Of a stretch of 64,000 bases of DNA, positions 1-7,713 are shown piece by piece. A program made the translations under genes and the position numbers. The DNA comes from Bdellovibrio sp047344985. Its GTDB lineage: Bacteria; Bdellovibrionota; Bdellovibrionia; Bdellovibrionales; Bdellovibrionaceae. The notes beneath the pieces were generated by a model, which had not been told where the DNA came from, did not search any database, and was given only the letters and a program-made list of their open reading frames with translations. The stretch is taken from NCBI RefSeq assembly GCF_047344985.1, contig NZ_CP178861.1:3162001-3226000 (forward strand). The letters run 5' to 3'. The first letter of the stretch is position 1. Every line of letters starts with the position of its first letter.

Positions 1-2
1 TT

Positions 3-554
3 TTAACGCATCAAAATTCCTACGCCGAAAATCATATAGAGCAAAGAAGATCCGTAGTTGATCCACTTCATGGGAATCTTCTGTGTGAGTCTTTCCCCAA
101 ACACAACGGCGAGTCCGTCAGAGAATAACATTCCTAAAGTCGTTCCCATCGTCACTAGAGTGAGGTTTTGATATTTTGCCGCCAAGGCCACCGTTGAAAG
201 CTGCGTTTTATCTCCGATCTCGGCAAAGAAAAATAGAACCGTCGTTGTCCAAAAAGCTCCCCAGCGCATATTGTCTGGATTGGAATCATCCTTATCAGGA
301 ATTAAGATCCACAAAGCAAAACCAAAGAAGGTGATCGCTAAAGCCCAATCCAAATAGTGTGAAGGTACCTGTGAGGAAATCCACTGCCCGAGCCACGCTG
401 CGAGCGCATGATTAAGAATGGTCGCAGCTAATATGCCGCCCATCACGTGCCACGGTTTTTTAAACTTCACGGCTAAAACCAAAGCTAAAAGTTGCGTTTT
501 ATCGCCCATCTCTGTGGCTGCGACTAACAAAAAAGAATTTAAAATTGCTTCCAT
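3..554 (-). CDS. GDT1/TMEM165 family cation (Mn2+) transporter, UPF0016
   Basis: A 183-residue polytopic membrane protein with the two family signature repeats, EMGDKTQLL near residue 15 and EIGDKTQLS near residue 112, each in the first helix of a three-helix half. This inverted duplication defines the GDT1/TMEM165 (UPF0016) family, whose members export or exchange Mn2+ and Ca2+. The length is typical of the two-repeat bacterial form, and the stop codon lies just inside the window edge. The ATG at 552-554 has a GAGGG element about ten bases upstream. The leader carries a candidate manganese riboswitch with its own terminator, which supports Mn2+ as the substrate and induction by excess Mn2+. 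Family assignment is firm; ion specificity is inferred from the leader. Confidence 0.9.
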   Translation of the reverse strand: MEAILNSFLLVAATEMGDKTQLLALVLAVKFKKPWHVMGGILAATILNHALAAWLGQWISSQVPSHYLDWALAITFFGFALWILIPDKDDSNPDNMRWGAFWTTTVLFFFAEIGDKTQLSTVALAAKYQNLTLVTMGTTLGMLFSDGLAVVFGERLTQKIPMKWINYGSSLLYMIFGVGILMR

Positions 555-589
555 TCGGGAGCCCTCACTTTGAAAAAACCGTGGGGCTC

Positions 590-645
590 AAAAAGAAAAC
601 GAGACCACACGGTGTTTGTTGTTAAAAACACGCGTGTTAGTCTCG
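590..645 (-). terminator. Riboswitch-controlled intrinsic terminator
   Basis: On the minus strand CGAGAC...AACACGCGUGUUU pairs with AAACACCGUGUGGUCUCG around a short AU-rich loop. A UUUUCUUUUU tract follows at 590-599. The left arm overlaps the 3' side of the aptamer P1 stem, so it should act as the expression platform. Confidence 0.75.
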
Positions 646-735
646 TCGACAAGGGGGACCTTGCACTTAAACCGGAGTTCATCACTCAGTATGTCGGCTT
701 AAGTCAATTTGGAGAAATTGCGACTACTCCCTAAC
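636..735 (-). ncRNA. yybP-ykoY manganese riboswitch aptamer
   Basis: On the minus strand the leader reads GUUAGGGAGUAG (RC of 724-735), then a CCGACAUACUGAG segment (about 681-695), and ends CGAGACUAAC (RC of 636-645). GGGAGUAG, ACAUACU and GAGAC are hallmark words of the yybP-ykoY (RF00080) aptamer. GUUAG and CUAAC close the P1 stem. CUAAC also lies in the left arm of a downstream terminator hairpin, so P1 formation and termination are mutually exclusive. That is the logic of an ON switch at high Mn2+. The downstream gene is of a type often controlled by this riboswitch. Called by eye without covariance scoring. Confidence 0.75.
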
Positions 736-902
736 TTGCCCTGAGAAATAAACAGTTCTGGCGGGCGAGTCAATAACTCCTCCGTGAAAAGCGCTGCAAA
801 ATGGTAAATCGGCCATTTTTTCATTGTCTTAACGAGGAATTTTCTGTTTTATGCGGCCTCAAGAGTTCCCCATCAAAAATTGTTTATTCTGGAGAGTCGC
901 GA

Positions 903-1727
903 ATGTTCCGAGTTTCTTTGTGTACGCTTGTTTTGAGCCTTGGCCTTCTTGTTAGCTGTTTCGCTCACGCTGCCACTATTTCTGACGACGATATTCATAA
1001 AAATGACTTCAAATGGTTCCAATTCAATTTGATGAGAAGCATCGATAACAAGATTCCATTCGGAAACCAGCAAGATACTTATTTTGAAATGGAATTCGGT
1101 GGACGCTCTGGAGTTTTGGATCTTTACGGTTACTTGGATGTCTTTGACGTTTTTGATTCTCACTCAGACAGTGACCGTCATGCAGGAGATAATTTCTTTT
1201 TCAAACTCGCTCCCCGTTTTTCTTTAGACTACATGACCGGACATGATCTATCTGCGGGTCCTATCCAAGAGTGGTATCTTGCGACTCTTTTCAATGTCGG
1301 CGACCGAGCGCTTTTTGAACAGTACGTGGGTATCGGAACGGACATTCAAGTTCCTTGGTTTGGCAAAGTGGGTGCGAACTTAATGGCCCGCTATGTGCGC
1401 GAAAATTTCGGTGCTGCGAATGAAAGAGAATGGGATGGTTACATCCTTTCGACAAATTGGTTCACGCCTTTTTATCATTTCGAAAATAGTTTTATCTCTT
1501 ATCAAGGTTATCTTGATTACAAGTTCGGGGCGAACAGACTCGCGGATTCCAGCAACTACTCTGATACGTCTTTGGAATGGTTCAACGGTCTTTACTGGCA
1601 CTCCAAACGCTATGCCGCCGGTTATGGTCTCAAACTTTATAAAGACATGGCCCTGCTTAAAGACGGCGGTTTTGCTGGCGAGACATCCGGCGTAGGTCAC
1701 TACTTTTCATTAACGTACAAATTCTAG
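903..1727 (+). CDS. Tsx-like nucleoside-specific outer membrane channel
   Basis: A 274-residue outer membrane beta-barrel with a clear signal peptide (MFRVSLCTLVLSLGLLVSC..AHA). Several stretches match the Tsx/OmpK family: the DTYFEMEF and YGYLDVFDVFD segment near residue 60, PRFSLD, GPIQEWY, VGIGTDIQVPWFG, and AANEREWDGY. The protein ends in a barrel-type aromatic strand, YFSLTYKF. Tsx channels pass nucleosides across the outer membrane. I chose the ATG at 903 because GGAG lies before it and the signal peptide begins there. An in-frame start at 801 would add 34 residues with no secretory logic. A secreted HAD phosphatase follows 10 bases later, suggesting extracellular nucleotide salvage, plausible for a predator digesting prey nucleic acid. 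Confidence 0.88.
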   Translation: MFRVSLCTLVLSLGLLVSCFAHAATISDDDIHKNDFKWFQFNLMRSIDNKIPFGNQQDTYFEMEFGGRSGVLDLYGYLDVFDVFDSHSDSDRHAGDNFFFKLAPRFSLDYMTGHDLSAGPIQEWYLATLFNVGDRALFEQYVGIGTDIQVPWFGKVGANLMARYVRENFGAANEREWDGYILSTNWFTPFYHFENSFISYQGYLDYKFGANRLADSSNYSDTSLEWFNGLYWHSKRYAAGYGLKLYKDMALLKDGGFAGETSGVGHYFSLTYKF

Positions 1728-1737
1728 AGGAGGATTT

Positions 1738-2622
1738 ATGAAGTCAGTTTTGGTATTTCTTCTCAGTTTCGCGTTCCTGCTTCACTCGGAAGCGTCGGAA
1801 AAAGTGCAAATCAAAAGCATGCAAGAAGTCGTGCAAAAAGTGGAAGAGCTGAAAAAGCAGTACACAGCTCAAGAAATTCTTGTGGTCTTTGATATCGACA
1901 ACACACTTCTTACAACAGAAAAAGATCTGGGCGGAGACGCTTGGTTTTCTTGGCAGGAAGAAAAACTCAAAAACAATGACACTCAAGATTTGGTTGCGAA
2001 AGATTTCGATGGTCTTTTGCGCGTGCAAAGCTATTTGTATGCTTTAAGCCAAATGCGCGCACCTGAAACGATGTCGCCAAATATGGTGCGCCTGTTTCAA
2101 CAACAAGGTCACCCCGTGTTCTTGCTGACATCTCGCGGACCTGAATATCAAAACTTCACACAAAGAGAATTAGCGCGTGCGGGATATGACCCTTCATTGA
2201 CTTCACCGGGTCCTGTCGGTGGCTATGTCAGCCGTTTTCTTCCGATTCAAACGGATAAGCCAGCAGAGTCTTGCTTAACTCCGGAAGAACTGACGACGTG
2301 GGGAATTAAAGATTCCAAACCCTCTGTCTATGAAGACGGTGTTTTCTATACAGCCGGTCAACACAAAGGGGCGATGCTTCGCTCGATTCTTTGCAAAACT
2401 AAGAAATACTATCCAGTGATTGTTTTTGTCGATGATACAGAAAAACACGTCGACCGTGTTTTGAAATCTTATGAGGCTTACAACGTGAACGTGATTTCCA
2501 TGCGCTACGGCGCGATGGATGCTCAAGTTCAGAATTTTAAAAACTCAGACAAGCGCGAAGTGATTGAAGATTGGTCTAAGATGAAATCCGTCTTGGAAGA
2601 TGTTTTCGGTCGTGCGTTCTAA
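1738..2622 (+). CDS. Secreted DUF2608 HAD-superfamily phosphatase
   Basis: A 294-residue protein with a signal peptide (MKSVLVFLLSFAFLLHSEAS) and HAD motif I, VVFDIDNTLL, near residue 49. Motif II is FLLTSRG (near 126) and the acidic motif is VFVDDTEKHVDR (near 229). The layout matches DUF2608, a group of secreted HAD hydrolases found in intracellular and predatory bacteria. The substrate is not established. A strong AGGAGG element precedes the ATG, and only 10 bases separate it from the Tsx-like porin gene, so the two are probably co-transcribed. Together they suggest phosphate removal from a nucleotide-like compound followed by uptake. That pairing is inference. A hairpin terminator follows immediately. 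Confidence 0.85.
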   Translation: MKSVLVFLLSFAFLLHSEASEKVQIKSMQEVVQKVEELKKQYTAQEILVVFDIDNTLLTTEKDLGGDAWFSWQEEKLKNNDTQDLVAKDFDGLLRVQSYLYALSQMRAPETMSPNMVRLFQQQGHPVFLLTSRGPEYQNFTQRELARAGYDPSLTSPGPVGGYVSRFLPIQTDKPAESCLTPEELTTWGIKDSKPSVYEDGVFYTAGQHKGAMLRSILCKTKKYYPVIVFVDDTEKHVDRVLKSYEAYNVNVISMRYGAMDAQVQNFKNSDKREVIEDWSKMKSVLEDVFGRAF

Positions 2623-2623
2623 A

Positions 2624-2657
2624 TAAAAAAGAGCCCTTTCTAGGGCTCTTCTCCTTT
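2624..2657. terminator. Bidirectional intrinsic terminator
   Basis: AAGAGCCCT (2629-2637) and AGGGCTCTT (2642-2650) form a nine-pair stem with a TTCT loop. An A-tract lies on the left and a T-rich run on the right, so it can end both converging transcripts. The minus-strand gene's stop codon lies inside the hairpin. Confidence 0.85.
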
Positions 2658-3041
2658 TTCCATCAGCTTGTTGGCGATCTTGATTTGATCTTCCAAACTC
2701 TTACGAGCTTCTTTAGGAAGAGTGCCTAAAGCCTCTTTAAATTCTTGGGGATATTCTTTTTGCATATCCGCCAAGTAAGGAGCAAGCTCCTGACGGTCGT
2801 CACTGTTTTCCATAAGTACTGCTGTTTTTACAATCACAGCCAGTTCTTGTTTGCGCACGGCCTTGTCCTTAGAAAGCTGCACTTGGCTGATCAGTTTATT
2901 GAAATTATCGTAAGCCTTTTTTTCATCTTCTTCATAAGCTTTCGCCATTTTATCGACTTGCTCACAAACGTCGCAGGCTAGAGAAGCTTCCGCTCTTACA
3001 AAACCCATCATAATTAAGAGGATAACAATCATTGATTTCAT
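2640..3041 (-). CDS. Small secreted protein, unknown function
   Basis: A 133-residue protein with a signal peptide (MKSMIVILLIMMGFVRAEA) followed by LACDVCEQ, a CxxC pair right after the cleavage region. The rest is helical, lysine- and glutamate-rich and highly charged, with no domain I recognise. It starts one base after the stop of the gene at 3043-3720, so the two secreted proteins are translationally close and probably one operon. The exposed CxxC could bind a metal or form a disulfide, but nothing further supports a role. Confidence 0.7.
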   Translation of the reverse strand: MKSMIVILLIMMGFVRAEASLACDVCEQVDKMAKAYEEDEKKAYDNFNKLISQVQLSKDKAVRKQELAVIVKTAVLMENSDDRQELAPYLADMQKEYPQEFKEALGTLPKEARKSLEDQIKIANKLMEKGEEP

Positions 3042-3042
3042 A

Positions 3043-3720
3043 TTACTGGCTCCCCGATTTGCTTCTAGAAGACGGTGGTCTATGCGTTTTGTAACTCACA
3101 CTGCTATTTGGACACTGGCTCAGTGGAGCACTTCTAATTTTATCATAGTGAGGAACATAACATCCCGTTAAAATTCTTCGCCCTGGCATTGAGTCGTCCA
3201 TCGACATGGAACTTGAATAAAACGAGTGGTACATTCCTTCATCGCCAACAACTTCGATATGGCCATGGATGTCGCCCGGCAATTTTCTATACCCTGGAGC
3301 GCCCACACCTTTATAAACTCGAACAGCTCCTGCCTTGTTACAGCTCGACATATCTTGGATAAATCCCATTTTTAAAAGGTCTCCGCCCGCATCTTTCGCA
3401 GATCCCGAAGAAAGAATACCGCGAACACAGGCAAGGTCTTTCCCAAACGCATCGGCAATGATTTGTTTTACGGCACGATAACAAAGAGCGCCTTTTTCTT
3501 TAAGACGTCCGGCCCCTTCACTCGCACTTTGCGCAAGCTTCAACATATCCGTTGATGGCTCTGAACTTGACGGCGTAAAAGAAGATGTCGTGTTACCTTG
3601 AACATAAGTAGTCTGCGGGTAATCAATCACGACAGGTTTTCTACGCGAGAACGCAAAAGTGGCGGTGGATAAAAAAGAACAAGCGATTAAGAATCCAAGT
3701 AAAATTCTAAAATGTGGCAT
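3043..3720 (-). CDS. Secreted protein with a possible NlpC/CHAP-like cysteine hydrolase core
   Basis: A 225-residue secreted protein with an N-terminal hydrophobic signal and a Ser/Thr-rich linker to about residue 65. The folded part contains ALCYRAVKQ (about 80), a spaced GAVRVYKG strand (about 132), and GHIEVVGDEGMYHSF (about 155). An N-terminal Cys helix followed by a Gly-His beta strand resembles the CHAP/NlpC-P60 fold of peptidoglycan amidases and endopeptidases. The match is by pattern only, and several other cysteines suggest disulfides. It is followed after one base by a second small secreted protein. Without a profile search the safe label is secreted protein of unknown function. Confidence 0.6.
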   Translation of the reverse strand: MPHFRILLGFLIACSFLSTATFAFSRRKPVVIDYPQTTYVQGNTTSSFTPSSSEPSTDMLKLAQSASEGAGRLKEKGALCYRAVKQIIADAFGKDLACVRGILSSGSAKDAGGDLLKMGFIQDMSSCNKAGAVRVYKGVGAPGYRKLPGDIHGHIEVVGDEGMYHSFYSSSMSMDDSMPGRRILTGCYVPHYDKIRSAPLSQCPNSSVSYKTHRPPSSRSKSGSQ

Positions 3721-3838
3721 AAACCTATTTTAGAATGTGAGCCCACAACTGTGTCCAGTGCATTTCGAAAAACTAACATTAGTCTAGTCTCGAAAGATCA
3801 CTGGGTGGACTTCAGCGCGGAATTTCTTGGAATGATCT

Positions 3839-3869
3839 CAAAACGAGACGAGGCCCTACGAGCCTCATC
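3839..3869 (-). terminator. Weak intrinsic terminator after the pirin gene
   Basis: GACGAGGC (3847-3854) and GCCTCATC (3862-3869) form an eight-pair stem with one G-U type mismatch. On the minus strand it is followed by a short TTTT run. It lies just downstream of the pirin stop codon. Confidence 0.45.
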
Positions 3870-3871
3870 TG

Positions 3872-4573
3872 TTACTTCAAATCAAAAAGAAGGAATTCAG
3901 TTTCTTTGTTGGCTTTGAATCTGAGCAGCTCTTCATCCTGAACCGCCATTCCATCGCCGGAGGACATCACTTTTCCATTCACTTCAAGCTCGCCCTCTGC
4001 CAACTGAACCCAAGCTCCACGGCCTTTGCGCAGTTTAAATTCTTTTTCCATACCTGGTTCAAGAACAGAGACATAAAGATCCGTATCTTGATTGATCATT
4101 TGGCTGTTTTCACGACCGTTTTTGGAAACGATGAGCTTTAGTTGATTCAACTTTTGCTCCCGCGTGAAAGATTGCTGTGTGTATCCAGGTTTTGCACCAC
4201 TCACATCAGGCATGATCCAAATTTGAAAAAGCTGCAGGTCTTCGTCGGGGGAAGGGTTGTACTCGCTGTGACTGATTCCTGTGCCAGCGTGCATGGTTTG
4301 AACTTCGCCCGCCGTGATTTCACCTACATTGCCAAGGCTGTCTTTGTGCGCGACTTTGCCTTTTAAAACATAGGTGATGATTTCCATGTCACGGTGAGGA
4401 TGCGCCGGGAAACCCGCTCCTTTGGCGATCCAATCTTGATTGATCACACGTAAATCGCGAAATCCCATGAATTGAGGATCATAGTAATCGCTGAACGAAA
4501 ACGTATGGCGTGATTTCAACCAACCACCAAACTCGGCATAACCTCTTTCGTCTGATTTACGCAGATACATCAT
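3872..4573 (-). CDS. Pirin family protein (bicupin)
   Basis: A 233-residue bicupin. The N-terminal cupin has the pirin metal-site motifs HPHRDMEII (near residue 58) and HAGTGISHSEYN (near 96), giving the usual His-His-His-Glu ligand set. The YhhW-type members of this family show quercetin 2,3-dioxygenase activity in vitro; the physiological substrate is generally unknown. Two ATGs sit in tandem at the start, and GGGAG precedes them. The gene lies 11 bases after a DoxX-like membrane protein and across a divergent promoter from a LysR regulator. This arrangement is common in proteobacteria and suggests control by that regulator, perhaps in an oxidative or electrophile response. Confidence 0.92.
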   Translation of the reverse strand: MMYLRKSDERGYAEFGGWLKSRHTFSFSDYYDPQFMGFRDLRVINQDWIAKGAGFPAHPHRDMEIITYVLKGKVAHKDSLGNVGEITAGEVQTMHAGTGISHSEYNPSPDEDLQLFQIWIMPDVSGAKPGYTQQSFTREQKLNQLKLIVSKNGRENSQMINQDTDLYVSVLEPGMEKEFKLRKGRGAWVQLAEGELEVNGKVMSSGDGMAVQDEELLRFKANKETEFLLFDLK

Positions 4574-4584
4574 AAACTCTCCCT

Positions 4585-4962
4585 TTAGCCTCGTTTTAAC
4601 AAAGGCTTGTAACTATCAAAGTAAGTAATTCCTAAGAATACATTGAGCACTAAAATCAAAATTGCAAGCCCCGCTCCCGCTGGATCAAGAACACCGTGAT
4701 AAAGCATGATGTTTAATGTAATCGGCGCAATCACCACAAGCGCAAGAGGCACAGCGATGTTAAGCAACAGCAAAATGCCCACCACAATTTCGGTCACTTT
4801 TAAGAAAGGAAAGAAATAGGGATTGGCCATCAAGCCCGAAAGAAACTTAAGCCCCGCTTCTGGTGGCGGTGGCTGCGGAAGAAAATGGAAAAAGAAATTC
4901 AGTCCGAAAACCACCCATAGAAGACCGAAGATCAAACGTGCTGCTAGTTTTGCTTTGTTCAT
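4585..4962 (-). CDS. DoxX-like integral membrane protein
   Basis: A 125-residue protein with four predicted transmembrane helices. It begins KLAARLIFGLLWVVFGLNFF and has the loop-and-Pro pattern of small DoxX/DoxD-like proteins. The biochemical role of these small members is unclear; relatives are linked to quinone-associated thiosulfate oxidation or to oxidative stress complexes. It is the first gene of a two-gene unit with pirin (11-base gap) and is divergent from a LysR regulator at 5078. A clear AAGGAG precedes the ATG. Confidence 0.82.
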   Translation of the reverse strand: MNKAKLAARLIFGLLWVVFGLNFFFHFLPQPPPPEAGLKFLSGLMANPYFFPFLKVTEIVVGILLLLNIAVPLALVVIAPITLNIMLYHGVLDPAGAGLAILILVLNVFLGITYFDSYKPLLKRG

Positions 4963-5049
4963 TGGAAAACTCCTTATTTGTTATTCCTTATGTCCCTTAG
5001 TATATAAAACTAGACGATCTAAAAAAATTATAAGTTTTCTATTAACATG

Positions 5050-5064
5050 ATCTAATTTTTAGAT
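5050..5064. promoter_or_regulatory. LysR-type operator (T-N11-A palindrome)
   Basis: ATCTAA-TTT-TTAGAT is a perfect inverted repeat with the T-N11-A form of LysR-type boxes, 13 bases before the LysR start codon. A matching half-site ATCTAA lies at 5017-5022, closer to the doxX-pirin start. Such paired sites are the usual layout in a LysR divergent promoter. Confidence 0.6.
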
Positions 5065-5077
5065 ATACTGTGACGGT

Positions 5078-5953
5078 ATGACTTTAGATCAACTGCAAGT
5101 TCTGCAAACCATTGTGACCACCGGGAGCTTTCGAGCGGCTTCCCAAGAACTGCATCGCGCGCAAAGTGCTGTGAGTTATTCCATTCGTTCTTTAGAAAAC
5201 GAATTGGGCTTTAAAATTTTCAATCGCGATCAATATCGCCCGCAGCTCACTCCTCAAGGTCGTTCTTTTCTAAAGAAGGCCGATGATCTGATCTTTCAAT
5301 TCAGTGAGTTGGAAGAAACCGCGGAGTTTTTAAAAAGAGGACATGAACCAATTCTCCGTTTGGCCGTCAGCGCTCTGTGGCCCCTCCCGTCTTTGGTCAG
5401 CGCGCTGAAGGAGTTCACTTCTCGGTTTCCCCAAACGGAGATCAAAATCATTCATGATATTCTTAGCAATGATGAACAACTCTTGGAGGATCGTGCGGAT
5501 TTAGCTCTGGGACATGTCTACAACGATTCAAGTCTCTTGATCACGGAACCGCTTTTTGAAGTTGCGATGATCGCCTCTTGTGCCGCCACTCATCCGTTAG
5601 CCAAACTTCGCGGAAAAGCGACAGATGAAATGCTGGGAAAATATCCACAAATCATCATGTCGACCACTCTGAAAAGTTCAAAACGGTCCGGTGGCATTGT
5701 GAATATGGATAACGTGATCAGTGTTCAGGATTACGCTACGAAAAAAGCCTTTCTCGTCGGTGGATTGGGCTGGGGATTAATGCCTGAGCACGTGATTCAC
5801 GAGGAAATCAAGGAGAAAACCCTTGTGACGTTGCCGCAAAAACAACATCGCTCCAAGGTTCACATTGCGCGTCACTCTCAGAGAGAGTTGGGCCCGTGCG
5901 GTAAATTCATCTGGGACTACTTTTCAAATAGACAAAAAAAGAAGCTCAAATAA
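5078..5953 (+). CDS. LysR family transcriptional regulator
   Basis: A 291-residue protein with the N-terminal winged helix: LDQLQVLQTIVTTGSFRAA, then AQSAVSYSIRSLENELGFKIF. The C-terminal part is the periplasmic-binding-protein-like effector domain. The length is normal for the family. It is transcribed away from doxX-pirin, with a T-N11-A palindrome in the intergenic space, so autoregulation and control of that pair are likely. The effector cannot be read from sequence. Confidence 0.93.
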   Translation: MTLDQLQVLQTIVTTGSFRAASQELHRAQSAVSYSIRSLENELGFKIFNRDQYRPQLTPQGRSFLKKADDLIFQFSELEETAEFLKRGHEPILRLAVSALWPLPSLVSALKEFTSRFPQTEIKIIHDILSNDEQLLEDRADLALGHVYNDSSLLITEPLFEVAMIASCAATHPLAKLRGKATDEMLGKYPQIIMSTTLKSSKRSGGIVNMDNVISVQDYATKKAFLVGGLGWGLMPEHVIHEEIKEKTLVTLPQKQHRSKVHIARHSQRELGPCGKFIWDYFSNRQKKKLK

Positions 5954-5989
5954 AATAACAATCATCTTATGTACCTCCCGAGGTGATCT

Positions 5990-6784
5990 ATGAAGCAATA
6001 CCATGATTTATTGAAAGCAGTTCTTGAGAACGGCGTAAAAAAAGAAGACCGCACTGGCACGGGCACGATTTCGATGTTTGGTTATCAGATGCGCTACAAC
6101 CTTCAAGAAGGATTTCCTCTTTTAACGACTAAAAAACTTCACACGCGTTCGATCTTTCATGAGCTTTTGTGGTTCCTAAAAGGCGATACGAACGTCAAAT
6201 ATCTTCACGACAACAAAGTGACGATCTGGGATGAGTGGGCTGATGAAAACGGCAACTTGGGTCCCGTTTACGGAAAACAATGGCGCTCTTGGGAGACAGC
6301 CGACGGTCGCACGATTGACCAAATCTCAAACGTCGTAGAGCAGATTAAGAAAAATCCAAATTCTCGTCGCTTGTTGGTGGTGGCTTTCAATCCTGGCGAC
6401 GTGGATAAAATGGCTTTGCCTCCGTGCCACGCCTTTTTTCAATTTTACGTAGCTGACGGAAAACTTTCTTGCCAGTTGTATCAACGAAGCGCGGATATTT
6501 TCTTGGGCGTGCCGTTCAATATCGCAAGCTATGCGCTTCTTACACACATGATCGCGCAAGTTTGTGATTTGCAGGTTGGCGACTTTGTTCACACATTGGG
6601 CGATGCCCATCTGTACTTGAATCACTTAGAACAAGCGCAGTTGCAACTGACTCGTGACTTCCGCCCACTTCCGCAATTGAAGTTGAATCCTGATAAGAAA
6701 AATCTTTTTGATTTCACTTATGAAGATATTGAAATCGTGGGCTACGATCCGCATCCTGCGATCAAAGCACCGGTGGCTGTATGA
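5990..6784 (+). CDS. thyA: Thymidylate synthase
   Basis: A 264-residue protein, the same length as the E. coli enzyme. It methylates dUMP to dTMP using methylenetetrahydrofolate and releases dihydrofolate. The catalytic cysteine is Cys146 in LPPCHAFFQFYV, followed by the substrate-binding QRSADIFLGVPFNIASYALL and the HLYLNHLEQ segment. AGGTG precedes the ATG. The gene overlaps folA by four bases (ATGA), so the enzyme that makes dihydrofolate is coupled to the one that recycles it. Confidence 0.98.
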   Translation: MKQYHDLLKAVLENGVKKEDRTGTGTISMFGYQMRYNLQEGFPLLTTKKLHTRSIFHELLWFLKGDTNVKYLHDNKVTIWDEWADENGNLGPVYGKQWRSWETADGRTIDQISNVVEQIKKNPNSRRLLVVAFNPGDVDKMALPPCHAFFQFYVADGKLSCQLYQRSADIFLGVPFNIASYALLTHMIAQVCDLQVGDFVHTLGDAHLYLNHLEQAQLQLTRDFRPLPQLKLNPDKKNLFDFTYEDIEIVGYDPHPAIKAPVAV

Positions 6785-7290
6785 TTTTAACTCATGTCGT
6801 AGCCTGCTCTGAAAATCATGTGATCGGGACACAAGGAGGTCTTCCTTGGAATATTCCCGAAGACATGAAGTTTTTCAGAGACACCACAAAAGGCCACATC
6901 ATGATTATGGGAAGAAAGACGTTTGAATCTTTCAACGGTCGCGCTCTTCCCAACCGTTATCACATAGTGATTACGCGTGATCCAAAGTCACAAAGCTTTC
7001 CGTCGACAGAATCAAGTCCCGTGGTCTTTGTCTCTTCCATTGATGAAGCTATCGCTCACGCCAAACCTTTAACCCCGAAATGGGGCGATGAAGTGTTCGT
7101 GATTGGTGGTGGAGAGATCTACAAACAGATCATGGATAAGACCGACAAAATCTATCTAACCCTGATCCACAAAGAGTTTGCGGGCGATACCTATTACCCG
7201 CAAATTGACGAAAAGGTATTCACTCTGACTGAACGTCGTGATGTGGAATCGACTGTTCCGTTTTCATTTCTCACGTACATTCGCAAGTAG
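6781..7290 (+). CDS. folA: Dihydrofolate reductase
   Basis: A 169-residue NADPH-dependent reductase that regenerates tetrahydrofolate after thymidylate synthesis. Family landmarks are VIGTQGGLPWNIPEDMKFF at the N-terminus, the cofactor motif IMGRKTFESF, and VFVIGGGEIYKQ, with the active-site acid in the PEDMKFF helix. It starts inside the thyA stop region (four-base overlap), so translation is probably coupled. The length is normal. Confidence 0.97.
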   Translation: MILTHVVACSENHVIGTQGGLPWNIPEDMKFFRDTTKGHIMIMGRKTFESFNGRALPNRYHIVITRDPKSQSFPSTESSPVVFVSSIDEAIAHAKPLTPKWGDEVFVIGGGEIYKQIMDKTDKIYLTLIHKEFAGDTYYPQIDEKVFTLTERRDVESTVPFSFLTYIRK

Positions 7291-7337
7291 AGTCTAGATT
7301 TCAGTCTCATTCTGAGAAATCTACAGTTTAGACTCTA
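7288..7337. repeat. Nested inverted repeat after folA
   Basis: TAGAGTCTA (7288-7296) and TAGACTCTA (7329-7337) form outer arms. Inside them AGATTTCAG faces CTGAGAAATCT. A run of eight T begins about ten bases further on. It may be the thyA-folA terminator, although the gap before the T-run is unusual. Confidence 0.5.
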
Positions 7338-7391
7338 CGAACACGATTTTTTTTCCGAGAATAGAGTCAAGACACGATCCTCGGAGTGAGT

Positions 7392-7697
7392 ATGAGCACA
7401 GCAAAGCGCTACAAAACCAAAGAAACCGCTCAGGTCGAAGTCTATGGCCACATTGGCATCCTTGTCGCCAATCTTAAAAACTTGTCTCAGACAGGTGCTT
7501 TCCTTGAAGTTTCTCAAGGTGATTACGTGCCTCAAAAAGGCGATCTTTTAAATCTTACTGTTAATTTGACGTCTCTTCGCCGCACCCACAACGTGGCCGC
7601 AGAGGTTGTTTGGAGTAAGGGTTTGGGACTTGGCATTTGCTTTATCGGCAAAGAGCAGGTTCTTGAAAGAATGATGGCAAAAGGGACCTCCTTCTAA
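7392..7697 (+). CDS. PilZ domain protein
   Basis: A 101-residue stand-alone PilZ domain. It keeps the second PilZ motif (NLSQTGAFLEV, of N-x-S-x-x-G form) and the late strand pattern AEVVWSKGLGLGICF. The first motif, normally RxxxR, appears only as KRYKTK, so binding of cyclic di-GMP is uncertain. The ATG at 7392 is preferred over a GTG six bases upstream because CGGAG is then correctly spaced. It is a free-standing gene between folA and murB. Cyclic di-GMP controls motility and the switch to prey invasion in Bdellovibrio, but this protein's partner is unknown. Confidence 0.85.
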   Translation: MSTAKRYKTKETAQVEVYGHIGILVANLKNLSQTGAFLEVSQGDYVPQKGDLLNLTVNLTSLRRTHNVAAEVVWSKGLGLGICFIGKEQVLERMMAKGTSF

Positions 7698-7713
7698 TAG
7701 AATCTGTTCTGTC

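Noticed and set aside
801..902. Longer N-terminus for the Tsx-like protein
   Set aside because: It would bury the signal peptide behind 34 residues and lacks a ribosome-binding site; GGAG fits the ATG at 903.
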